NCBI GenBank assembly: GCA_963931865.1
Contig: OZ007507.1
Coordinates: 6,135,148-6,199,147, forward strand
Direction: 5' to 3'
Length of the DNA: 64,000 bases
DNA from: Axinella damicornis
Taxonomy: Eukaryota > Porifera > Demospongiae > Axinellida > Axinellidae
Shown: positions 63,501 to 64,000 of the stretch, in pieces
Layout of the letters: each line of letters opens with the position of its first letter
Numbering within the stretch: position 1 is the first letter of the stretch
Program-made: the position numbers and the translations under genes
Notes under the pieces: model-generated
The model's database searches: none
What the model was told of the DNA's origin: nothing
Seen by the model: only the letters and a program-made list of their open reading frames with translations

Positions 63501-64000
63501 ATTACAGAAAGCAAATTCATTTACTCAGCTAGCAAAGCTGCTTGCCTTTCGTGCCTGACTCTCCTCCATGTCAATGGTTTCCTCATCATCACTCTCTTCC
63601 TGGGGAGAGAATGTCGACGAGTCTGGAGAAACAGACAAGGAAAAGTCACACATGCACATGCACACATACAAACACATCACATGCATATATAGTACATGTA
63701 CACACACCACATGCTACATGTAGCTCATGCACACACACACACCACATGCTCGCTCATGCACACAGATGGCTGCTGCAGAGTTATTTTTTGGTCTCGATGA
63801 GACCTCGCTTTTGTGAGGGCAATATTTCCTGATTAACGGCTACAGACATACATTGTACTTCATCTTAATGACTCAGAGGCAGCCCCCTACCATCATGTGA
63901 CGTGGCAGCACTCTGCAGGGAGGGTTCACTAGGGGTGTGGCTGGCAAGGCCCTTCACCAGCCAGTTGGAGTACTTGGCCGTCTGGTCAACGATAAACTCC
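16202..64000 (-). CDS. Domino/EP400/SRCAP-type (Swr1-class) SNF2 chromatin-remodelling ATPase, 38 exons, 5' end beyond window
   Basis: Family role: the ATPase of SWR1/TIP60-type complexes, which exchanges H2A for H2A.Z in nucleosomes in the nucleus. I see 38 exons with matching phases totalling 6,397 nt in one open frame, stop TAA at 16202-16204. Domain order: tail of the N-terminal region, acidic linkers, SNF2 N lobe ([12 protein letters not shown] split over two exons), long Swr1-type insertion, SNF2 C lobe ([22 protein letters not shown]), post-ATPase segment, SANT-like segment and Q-rich tail beginning [12 protein letters not shown]. The ATPase resembles SRCAP and Drosophila Domino (EP400 itself has DEAGLGKT), while the SANT and Q-rich tail resemble EP400 and Domino, so Domino-like is the best description. 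Exon groups follow as separate entries. The introns hold most of the mobile DNA in the window. Alternative: a separate downstream gene for the SANT/Q part, but phase continuity argues against this. Confidence 0.9.
17381..17493. mobile_element. Inverted-repeat element with perfect 9-bp target duplication
   Basis: TAGCCTCGTTCCCAGGC left end and a GCCTGGGAACGATCAAGGCTA right end, arms CCCACCGCCAGTATT. The flanks are identical: AGACTAACA at 17372-17380 and 17494-17502. Lies in a remodeller intron. Confidence 0.85.
18420..18815. repeat. Dispersed repeat, filled copy
   Basis: Contains CCATGAACATTCTGCTTCCT and GCTGTGATGTGCACGAGTG, matching about 33560-34080. Differs by the insertion of the element 18678-18780. 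No coding function seen. Confidence 0.7.
18678..18780. mobile_element. 103-bp near-perfect palindrome, 9-bp target duplication
   Basis: TAGCCTCGTTCCCAGGCTCC and its complement at the other end; arms continue through CCCCTGTGTGTG and ATACGGAGG to the centre. CTACTATGC flanks both sides (18669-18677, 18781-18789). The related repeat at 33560-34080 has a single CTACTATGC and no element. Confidence 0.9.
18880..19325. other. Unassigned open frames with Cys/His spacing
   Basis: The plus frame 18928-19128 holds [19 protein letters not shown] followed by AGSNH, a C-x-C ... H-x3-H-like pattern. The minus frame 18985-19323 starts [16 protein letters not shown]. Either could be a piece of a zinc-ribbon or zinc-finger gene of a mobile element, but only one can be real and neither is long. 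Not assigned. Confidence 0.3.
19560..20610. repeat. Two related elements ending in poly(C) and AAACCCTGA
   Basis: Around 19560-19755 and 20460-20610, G-rich GGGGGGGCGAATGCCCCCC sequences lead to about 30 C and then AAACCCTGA. Short hairpins (CCTGGTTCTCCGCGCC at about 20060) lie between. The open frames through the homopolymers are artefacts. No remodeller exon is visible here. Confidence 0.6.
20985..24865 (-). CDS. Remodeller exons 35-36: AERI motif and P/A/Q linker
   Basis: Exon 24585-24865 begins [22 protein letters not shown], aligned with EP400 ESGINYDKPLPPIQVASLRAERI, then a Pro/Ala-rich linker. I chose the donor at 24584 because it gives phase 1, matching exon 20985-21106 ([20 protein letters not shown]). 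An earlier donor-like GTAAGT at 24795 would break the frame; it may be an alternative site. The intron 21107-24584 holds the Crypton-type element. Confidence 0.7.
21400..21590. mobile_element. Palindromic element B, left copy
   Basis: TACCAGTTCACAGTGCATTA at the left, TAATGCACTGCAAACTGGTA at the right, centre ATGCACTCGCCTTCGGCTCA. Lies inside the left inverted repeat of the recombinase element. Confidence 0.75.
22084..22885 (-). pseudogene. Crypton/DUF3504-type tyrosine recombinase, internally deleted
   Basis: Starts [20 protein letters not shown] with an acidic stretch, shifts frame near KKFVP, then continues [20 protein letters not shown] and [25 protein letters not shown], as in the N-terminal domain of Crypton recombinases and their relatives. 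Next comes [20 protein letters not shown] and [19 protein letters not shown], which hold the H-x-x-R, H/G-x-R and Tyr residues of the catalytic half. The central region with the first catalytic Arg is missing. It lies in a remodeller intron, same strand. Not functional as it stands. Confidence 0.75.
22964..23070. mobile_element. Palindromic element D
   Basis: TAGTTATAACATGCCTACTCGGGC / CCCTCGTACACGTGTTATAACTA outer arms and GTATCTGATTTACA / TGTAAATCAGATAC inner arms. It occupies in the right arm the position that element B occupies in the left arm. Confidence 0.7.
23236..23415. mobile_element. Palindromic element B, right copy
   Basis: TACCAGTTTGCAGTGCATTA to TAATGCACTGCAAACTGGTA with the same GCCTTCGGCTCATGCATTAT centre as the copy at 21400-21590. 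It sits just outside the right inverted repeat. Confidence 0.8.
24942..25511. mobile_element. Inverted-repeat element, same family as 37528-38078
   Basis: The left arm TAGCCTTGTTCCCAGGCCTCCACGTGCAGCTTTTGTCACTTGCAGT is mirrored at 25440-25510 (TACTGCAAGCGACAAAAGCT). The right terminus is eroded (GGGAACTGGGAAGG). Internally it matches the element at 37528 (CAACGGCCAGAAGAGAGCTA, AGCTGCAAGCGTTGTACTT). Confidence 0.75.
25567..26138 (+). mobile_element. Minisatellite-bearing dispersed element, copy 2
   Basis: Hairpin end AAGTAGCTTCGCTCGCTTCG / CTCAGCTACTT, then about eleven units of about 33 bp (GCTGCTGCTCCCCGATTGCG plus TCCGCTTCA), then GAACATTC, CACTTCCGTTACACACAGAC and the far end TTAAAATCTTAATGTATTGAT. 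Long frames in several phases (25463-26042) come only from the unit being stop-free. Confidence 0.75.
26600..26740 (-). repeat. Possible tRNA-derived SINE fragment
   Basis: On the minus strand CCTGGTTCGAATCAGCC contains a perfect Pol III B-box core (GGTTCGAATC), followed by a T/C-rich tail. I cannot find a convincing A box, so only a tRNA-like 3' half is supported. Flanking AGAGGTCGAAATA / TATTTCGACCTCT are inverted. Confidence 0.3.
26815..28129 (-). CDS. Remodeller exons 33-34: basic region after the SANT
   Basis: Exon 28076-28129 ([18 protein letters not shown]) and exon 26815-26951 ([40 protein letters not shown]), joined in phase 0; the second ends in phase 2 at GCG|TAAGT-type donor GC|GTAAGT. 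They align with the EP400 stretch NNRPLRTSQIYAQDENATHT ... HFDLMKMTAGKRS that follows its SANT domain. The large intron 28130-32522 separates them from the SANT exons and carries four mobile elements. Confidence 0.78.
28183..28620 (-). mobile_element. Minisatellite-bearing dispersed element, diverged copy 3
   Basis: Begins ATTAAGATTTAAACC and continues GGAAGTGGGATGTTCAGGGG and GACACGCAACCTTCGTGCTT as in the other copies, ending GGCAAGTAGCTGAGCC. The minisatellite is degenerate. Confidence 0.55.
29186..29472. mobile_element. TAGTCTCATGCCC inverted-repeat element with 9-bp target duplication
   Basis: Arms TAGTCTCATGCCCAAACCAC / GTGGTCTGGGGAAGAGACTA and GGTGACTATTGAGCGATTTC / its complement. 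Flanks ATTGCAAAT (29177-29185) and ATTGCAACT (29473-29481) match 8 of 9. A different terminus from the TAGCCTCG elements but the same target size. Confidence 0.8.
29551..30164. mobile_element. 614-bp element with ~130-bp inverted repeats and 9-bp target duplication
   Basis: TAGCCTCGTTCCCAGGCCGT with GCGCGCGCATCGCATACG in the arm, matched almost perfectly at the right end. Flanks TAGTTTGCT (29542-29550) and TAGTTCGCT (30165-30173), 8 of 9. GTGGACACGGTTGTGACGTA repeats in tandem in the middle. No coding capacity. Confidence 0.88.
30402..30813 (-). mobile_element. Minisatellite-bearing dispersed element, copy 4
   Basis: ATCAATACATTAAGATTTAA, GGAAGTGGGATGTTCG, GGGCCCGGGC palindrome, four to five GGGGAGCAGCAGCTGAAGCG units and CTACTTGTA end. 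Confidence 0.75.
30826..31200 (+). pseudogene. Fragment of a repeat-gene family with [16 protein letters not shown]
   Basis: In one frame 31069-31181 reads [20 protein letters not shown] followed by [10 protein letters not shown] recall this D-G-G-P-x-H-R-L-T motif from multi-copy, probably transposon-derived genes of sponges and cnidarians. Upstream the frame is broken by stops. It adjoins the preceding minisatellite element. Confidence 0.4.
31865..32474. mobile_element. 610-bp element with ~90-bp inverted repeats and 9-bp target duplication
   Basis: TAGCCTCGGTCCCAGGCTCT at the left, AGAGCCTGGGACCGAGGCTA at the right; arms include CTGTCGACTTC and its complement. Flanks TGCTGCTCC and TGCAGCTCC match 8 of 9. 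It ends 48 bp from the remodeller SANT exon 32523-32576. Confidence 0.88.
32523..34788 (-). CDS. Remodeller exons 30-32: SANT-like domain
   Basis: Exon 34744-34788 ([15 protein letters not shown]), exon 33263-33388 ([20 protein letters not shown] then [16 protein letters not shown]) and exon 32523-32576 ([18 protein letters not shown]), all phase 0. They align in order with EP400 PEWLISEDWALLQAV, LELPLNLTIVSPAHTPNWDL and QCRNRYENVIIPREEG. SANT domains of this family bind partner subunits and nucleosomes. SRCAP lacks this domain, so it groups the gene with Domino/EP400 in architecture. A 610-bp inverted-repeat element ends only 48 bp beyond the last exon. Confidence 0.88.
32880..33030. repeat. 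Tandem ~41-bp repeat
   Basis: Three to four copies of GTCTGGACAGTCAA with CTCCTATTTGAAGCACATCA inside a remodeller intron. Confidence 0.8.
33560..34080. repeat. Dispersed repeat, empty copy
   Basis: Matches 18420-18815 (CCATGAACATTCT, GCTGTGATGTGCACGAGTG, CTACTATGCTCATTG) but lacks the palindromic element; CTACTATGC is present once at about 34035. Confidence 0.75.
34361..34560. mobile_element. One-ended TAGCC-type element remnant
   Basis: TAGCCTCATTCCCAGGCCTT with downstream GGTACGAGCGTCATAATTAT similar to the inside of 37528-38078. No matching right end found. Confidence 0.45.
35471..35520. repeat. Poly(C) run
   Basis: About 40 C on the plus strand, interrupted by few other bases, about 30 bp inside the donor of remodeller exon 35552-35693. 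It is a G run in the transcript. Confidence 0.95.
35552..38189 (-). CDS. Remodeller exons 25-29: EP400-like W-P-P-T-P-P segment
   Basis: Exon 38154-38189 (36 nt, [12 protein letters not shown]), 36504-36631 ([20 protein letters not shown]), 35975-36024 ([16 protein letters not shown]), 35856-35898 ([15 protein letters not shown]) and 35552-35693 ([20 protein letters not shown]). The first two align with EP400 VMPLWTPPSPPQDDNDIYID. Successive phases 0, 0, 2, 1, 2 and 0 agree at every join, which supports the short exons although each is too small to call alone. About 40 G in the transcript lie some 30 nt inside the donor of the last exon. Confidence 0.8.
36905..37515. repeat. Tandem ~55-bp repeat split by unique DNA
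   Basis: About three units at 36905-37100 and three to four at 37345-37515: CATGTTACAGAGA, CTACGGGCATCTCCTCTCCA and ATACTACATTGTGCCCC. A further unit remnant follows the element 37528-38078. Confidence 0.8.
37528..38078. mobile_element. 551-bp inverted-repeat element with 9-bp target duplication
   Basis: TAGCCTCATTCCCAGGCC left, GGCCTGGGAACGAGGCTA right; arms include CAGCTTTTGTC and GCGTGCC. Flanks ACATTGTGC (37519-37527) and ATATTGTGC (38079-38087), 8 of 9. Inserted in the ~55-bp tandem array. Sister of 24942-25511. Confidence 0.88.
38360..38902. mobile_element. TACCGTATTACCGCG inverted-repeat element
   Basis: TACCGTATTACCGCGATCAA at the left; the right end is TTGACCACGGAAATACAGTA. CGCTGCG lies next inside both arms, and CCACTAATCAA is repeated inside each. 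543 bp, no coding frame. Confidence 0.65.
39365..39412. repeat. Poly(C) plus (AC)n
   Basis: About 24 C followed by about 12 AC units in a remodeller intron. Confidence 0.9.
40134..41135 (-). CDS. Remodeller exons 23-24: [11 protein letters not shown] coiled segment and basic linker
   Basis: Exon 40992-41135 encodes [20 protein letters not shown], like SRCAP IERYAMKFLE, and ends RLAE. Exon 40134-40799 begins [18 protein letters not shown] and [20 protein letters not shown], as in Domino. It then runs through about 150 Ser/Pro/Arg-rich residues that I do not recognise to a donor GAG|GTTAGA in phase 0. Reading straight through would end 20 codons later at 40074. The intron between the exons is a (CA)n tract in the transcript, read through by a spurious 330-residue frame. 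The acceptor is AGCAG, giving two possible sites 3 nt apart. Confidence 0.75.
41261..41360. repeat. Perfect 100-bp palindrome
   Basis: CTTAAGGTAGCATTATACCT to its exact complement; the arms are 50 bp and meet at GGGGCCCC with no spacer and no mismatch in the bases I compared. Adjacent to the 9-bp-TSD element 41375-42050. Confidence 0.9.
41375..42050. mobile_element. 676-bp GGCCGTCTG element, perfect 9-bp target duplication
   Basis: GGCCGTCTGTATTCGGTGGA with a GGGACTGGACT tandem at the left, mirrored at the right. GATATACAA flanks both sides (41366-41374, 42051-42059). The terminus differs from the TAGCC elements. Confidence 0.88.
42730..42765. repeat. (CAGT)n microsatellite
   Basis: About nine tandem CAGT units in an intron. 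Confidence 0.9.
43517..44537 (-). CDS. Remodeller exons 20-22: end of C lobe and post-ATPase segment
   Basis: Exon 44423-44537 encodes [20 protein letters not shown] and [15 protein letters not shown], nearly identical to SRCAP (the SnAC-proximal brace region). Exon 43818-43967 encodes [11 protein letters not shown] followed by a P/Q/E-rich linker. Exon 43517-43642 encodes [20 protein letters not shown], matching SRCAP. The intron 44538-46344 contains the terminal-inverted-repeat element 45187-45744. Confidence 0.9.
45187..45744. mobile_element. TAGC-GGTTTCTTTCGC inverted-repeat element
   Basis: TAGCAGGTTTCTTTCGCAGG left and CCCGCGAAAGAAACCAGCTA right, with TTCGCGAATTG and TTGTGAATCG inside. 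558 bp, no clear target duplication, no coding. Confidence 0.65.
46345..47226 (-). CDS. Remodeller exons 17-19: SNF2 C lobe, motifs IV-VI
   Basis: Exons 47172-47226 ([18 protein letters not shown]), 46611-46725 ([18 protein letters not shown] and [19 protein letters not shown]) and 46345-46541 ([54 protein letters not shown]). Arginine-finger motif VI is intact. Joins are phases 1, 2, 0 and 2. A GGAA array of about 270 bp (CCTT in the transcript) fills the intron 46726-47171 upstream of the second exon's acceptor. An open frame continues through the short intron 46542-46610, but conserved splice sites and the SRCAP alignment mark it as an intron. Confidence 0.93.
46829..47105. repeat. (GGAA)n / (GGGA)n array
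   Basis: About 270 bp of purine on the plus strand; CCTT/CCCT in the remodeller transcript, filling the intron upstream of exon 46611-46725. Confidence 0.95.
47319..49793 (-). CDS. Remodeller exons 13-16: long insertion between ATPase lobes
   Basis: Exons 49674-49793 ([16 protein letters not shown]), 49035-49241 ([16 protein letters not shown]), 47969-48288 ([17 protein letters not shown]) and 47319-47521 ([13 protein letters not shown] ... [12 protein letters not shown]), phases 0, 0, 0, 2 at their starts. Swr1/INO80-class ATPases are defined by a long insertion here that binds the RuvBL1/RuvBL2 ring; that role is by homology. The insertion is far shorter than the proline-rich one of vertebrate [13 protein letters not shown], just before the C lobe, is nearly identical to SRCAP. 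A 290-bp GGGA array lies against the acceptor of the first exon of the group. Confidence 0.9.
49796..50092. repeat. (GGGA)n array abutting a 3' splice site
   Basis: About 290 bp of GGGA/GGAA on the plus strand, pyrimidine in the transcript, ending within 5 bp of the acceptor of exon 49674-49793. Confidence 0.95.
50169..50453 (-). CDS. Remodeller exons 11-12: start of the Swr1-type insertion
   Basis: Exon 50317-50453 encodes [20 protein letters not shown] and [14 protein letters not shown]; exon 50169-50235 encodes [20 protein letters not shown]. They join in phase 2 to give RAKTKDSL, matching Domino MSRAKTRETL. This is the end of the N lobe in SRCAP/Domino proteins. A GGGA/GGAG array (purine on the plus strand, pyrimidine in the transcript) runs from about 50456 to 50580 directly upstream of the first acceptor. 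Confidence 0.92.
50858..51470 (-). CDS. Remodeller exons 9-10: SNF2 motifs II and III
   Basis: Exon 51360-51470 encodes [17 protein letters not shown] and ends YLVLDE; exon 50858-51109 begins [12 protein letters not shown], so the catalytic DEAQ box is split exactly across the intron. The second exon continues [18 protein letters not shown] (motif III), [12 protein letters not shown] and [14 protein letters not shown]. Both joins are phase 0. The preceding intron (51471-59313) is about 7.8 kb and contains the Ngaro/DIRS-like element, the Tc1-like remnant and two terminal-inverted-repeat elements. The intron between these exons is a (CA)n tract in the transcript. Confidence 0.94.
51185..51340. 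repeat. (TG)n microsatellite
   Basis: TG repeats with GAGTGCATG/GAGTGCACG interruptions, filling most of the 250-bp intron that splits the DEAQ box. Confidence 0.95.
52182..53381 (+). pseudogene. Gag-like protein of the DIRS-type element
   Basis: Starts around [20 protein letters not shown] (52182), is disrupted near a poly(C) run at 52469, continues [20 protein letters not shown] and [15 protein letters not shown], then shifts frame to [14 protein letters not shown] (a zinc knuckle) and [20 protein letters not shown] (a CCCH-like finger). Structural, RNA-binding role by family. Broken in at least two places. Confidence 0.7.
53380..54730 (+). pseudogene. Reverse transcriptase - RNase H of the DIRS-type element
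   Basis: [57 protein letters not shown] (catalytic Asp), [13 protein letters not shown] and [10 protein letters not shown] (YLDD), then a TAA at 53893. The frame continues [10 protein letters not shown] to RGTI, shifts to [15 protein letters not shown], and shifts again to [11 protein letters not shown] and the RNase H segment [33 protein letters not shown], then [17 protein letters not shown] in another frame. The catalytic motifs survive, but at least one stop and three frameshifts break the protein. Confidence 0.8.
54850..55635 (+). pseudogene. Tyrosine recombinase of the DIRS-type element, core deleted
   Basis: Open for 261 codons from [18 protein letters not shown]. The N-terminal SAM-like domain ([31 protein letters not shown]) and the C-terminal half [17 protein letters not shown] and [16 protein letters not shown] are present, with H-x-x-R, W and catalytic Tyr. 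Between LWAACC and PFRQGV, related enzymes have about 40-50 residues with the first catalytic Arg (FLRSGE-type motif); here they are missing in frame. It should be inactive despite the open frame. Confidence 0.8.
55776..55870. repeat. Hairpin near the 3' end of the DIRS-type element
   Basis: GGAGGGCAGGACAAAAGCCTTCGTCCGTCCTGCCCTCC forms a tight stem, nested in GCTTGGGAGGAG ... CTCCTCCCAAGC. It may be part of the element or a separate small palindrome. Confidence 0.5.
56130..56680 (+). pseudogene. Unassigned basic, low-complexity coding remnant
   Basis: Open frame 56248-56676 is Lys/Arg/Gln-rich. In other frames the same region reads [36 protein letters not shown] and [20 protein letters not shown] with stops between them. 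This looks like a decayed gag-like or nucleic-acid-binding protein of another element. I do not recognise it. Confidence 0.35.
56709..57305. mobile_element. TACCGTATACCGGG inverted-repeat element with captured coding fragment
   Basis: TACCGTATACCGGGAAATTT plus TGGCGGCC at the left; AAATTTCCCGGTATACGGTA at the right. Subterminal AATTTGGCGATTTTTTAATT repeats occur in both arms. On the plus strand about 56940-57045 encodes [31 protein letters not shown]. Confidence 0.75.
56930..57045 (+). pseudogene. HIRAN-like fragment ([17 protein letters not shown])
   Basis: The motif R-E-x-x-N-x-x-D-x-Y-x-V-A-V resembles the conserved core of HIRAN-like proteins that are multi-copy in sponges and cnidarians. 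In those it is followed by VGHVPR; here the frame ends IHSRP. About 40 residues within a 100-codon frame. Capture by the surrounding element is an inference. Confidence 0.4.
57490..57690 (+). pseudogene. Tc1/mariner-like transposase, C-terminal half
   Basis: FPSGHKF in one frame, then after a 1-nt loss [20 protein letters not shown] and [16 protein letters not shown]. The second catalytic Asp (DNxPKxTS) and the [11 protein letters not shown] signature are typical. It faces the opposite way to its N-terminal half. Confidence 0.75.
57726..58355 (-). pseudogene. Tc1/mariner-like transposase, N-terminal half
   Basis: Helix-turn-helix region with [15 protein letters not shown], then [20 protein letters not shown] and [20 protein letters not shown] followed by GECMVQLE. 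Transposases of this group have T-D-E at that point; here it is T-G-E, so the first catalytic Asp is gone. The frame stops before the rest, which lies inverted next door. Confidence 0.75.
58491..59033. mobile_element. TACCGTAGTGTCCCG inverted-repeat element
   Basis: TACCGTAGTGTCCCGCTAAT plus ACGCCC left, GGGCGTATTAACGGGACACT plus ACGGTA right. Part of its inside (58640-58790) is an inverted copy of about 4340-4490 (GCCACTCTTCC, TGTTCTTGAGGATGGCTACA). The 132-codon open frame inside has no recognisable domain. Confidence 0.65.
59140..59270. repeat. (C)n/(CCCT)n tract inside a 5' splice site
   Basis: About 130 bp of C with sparse T on the plus strand; G-rich in the transcript, starting about 45 nt inside the donor of exon 59314-59487. 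Confidence 0.95.
59314..60407 (-). CDS. Remodeller exons 6-8: SNF2 N lobe, motifs I and Ia
   Basis: Exons 60321-60407 ([13 protein letters not shown]), 60060-60200 and 59314-59487, all phase 0. The second carries [13 protein letters not shown], the Q motif of SNF2 ATPases, and the Walker A segment [14 protein letters not shown]. The third carries [31 protein letters not shown] (motif Ia) and [16 protein letters not shown]. These are close to SRCAP and Domino and clearly unlike EP400, which has DEAGLGKT. Pyrimidine-rich DNA (in the transcript) abuts the acceptor of exon 60060-60200, and a 130-bp G-rich stretch (transcript sense) lies just inside the donor of exon 59314-59487. Confidence 0.93.
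60523..60965 (-). mobile_element. Minisatellite-bearing dispersed element, copy 5
   Basis: ATCAATACATTAAGATTTTAACG, (TG)n, GGAAGTGGGATGTTCGTGGG, GGGCCCGGG, six GGGGAGCAGCAGTCGAAGCG-like units, and a terminal hairpin GTAGCTGAGC ... GAGCTCAGCTAC followed by TTGTA. The best-preserved copy; it lies in a remodeller intron. Confidence 0.8.
60985..61954 (-). CDS. Remodeller exons 3-5: acidic linker before the ATPase
   Basis: Exons 61704-61954, 61274-61626 and 60985-61184 join in phases 2 and 1. The first begins [20 protein letters not shown] and includes a [12 protein letters not shown] segment like the acidic linker of SRCAP/Domino. The second holds about five imperfect copies of a heptad VAKAEVG. 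The third has [14 protein letters not shown], an E-rich run of about 20 residues and SGKHLAE. In the family this charged region precedes the ATPase and is thought to contact histones; that role is inferred here. It is low complexity and should evolve quickly. Confidence 0.8.
62141..62613 (+). mobile_element. Minisatellite-bearing dispersed element, copy 6
   Basis: GGTAGCTTCGCTTGCTCAGCTACTT hairpin end, six to seven TGCTGCTCCCCGATTGCGTC units, GTTCGAGGTTCAGTAAATTG, CACTTCCATCACACAC and TTAAAATCTTAATGAATTGAT. Confidence 0.75.
62699..63205. mobile_element. 507-bp TAGCCTCGTT inverted-repeat element
   Basis: TAGCCTCGTTCCCAGGCCCT left, GGGGCCTGGGAACGAGGCTA right; the inner arm CCTGGTAGCGCC is degraded. 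Flanks TGTACTGGC and CATGTGTGTACTTGC are alike only with an offset. In a remodeller intron. Confidence 0.8.
63546..64000 (-). CDS. Remodeller exons 1-2 of the window (post-HSA region)
   Basis: Exon 63891->64000 is cut by the window edge and encodes [18 protein letters not shown], similar to the sequence that follows the HSA domain in Domino/Swr1 proteins; the HSA itself should lie to the right. Exon 63546-63622 encodes an acidic stretch ([16 protein letters not shown]). The first intron joins in phase 1 (GAT G|AC). The second exon ends AAG|GCAAGC, a GC-AG donor: no GT keeps the frame open nearby, and a stop lies a few codons further on. The intron 63623-63890 carries CA-rich DNA. Confidence 0.8.

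Noticed and set aside
1..64000. A prokaryote-style defence, toxin or secondary-metabolite gene cluster
   Set aside because: No such genes were recognised; the genes present are spliced animal genes and mobile-element remnants.

Overview
This is animal nuclear DNA, most likely from an early-branching metazoan; a sponge is my best guess. The evidence is a split gene with metazoan-type splice sites and introns of tens of bp to about 8 kb, a Domino/EP400-type chromatin remodeller, a cAMP-receptor-like 7TM receptor, Ngaro/DIRS and Crypton tyrosine-recombinase elements, and very dense short inverted-repeat elements and microsatellites. I cannot name the species.

Layout. (1) 1-8.1 kb: minus-strand fragments of an FTSJ1/TRM7-type tRNA methyltransferase gene, frameshifted, with exons 3 and 4 each present twice, inside a duplicated segment. 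(2) 8.5-13.1 kb: tandem repeats (a GGTCACGCGTTGCC array beside a TATA-like box, a G-rich minisatellite, a GGGA array) and one minisatellite-bearing element; no intact gene. (3) 13.4-14.6 kb: one intact plus-strand 7TM receptor. (4) 16.2 kb to beyond the right edge: one very large minus-strand gene, convergent with the receptor. I joined 38 exons by splice site and reading phase; they total 6,397 nt (1 nt plus 2,132 codons including the stop) in one open frame. In order they encode the end of an N-terminal region, acidic linkers, a complete split Swr1/INO80-class SNF2 ATPase, a SANT-like domain and a glutamine-rich C terminus.

The introns of this gene are a store of mobile DNA: a broken Ngaro/DIRS-like retroelement (52.0-55.6 kb), an internally deleted Crypton-type recombinase flanked by long inverted repeats (21.2-23.2 kb), a broken and inverted Tc1-like transposase (57.5-58.4 kb), and more than ten inverted-repeat elements, seven of them with visible 9-bp target duplications (Mutator/Merlin-like). 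Six dispersed copies of a minisatellite-bearing element (HINE/DINE-1-like) also lie in the window. Several introns have long pyrimidine microsatellites directly against the 3' splice site, or G runs just inside the 5' splice site.

I found no prokaryotic operon, CRISPR array or defence system. The most interesting material is the ancestral-looking SRCAP-type ATPase joined to an EP400/Domino-type tail, the 9-bp-TSD elements (one with an empty-site paralogue in the same window), the recombinase inside inverted repeats, and the microsatellite/splice-site arrangement.
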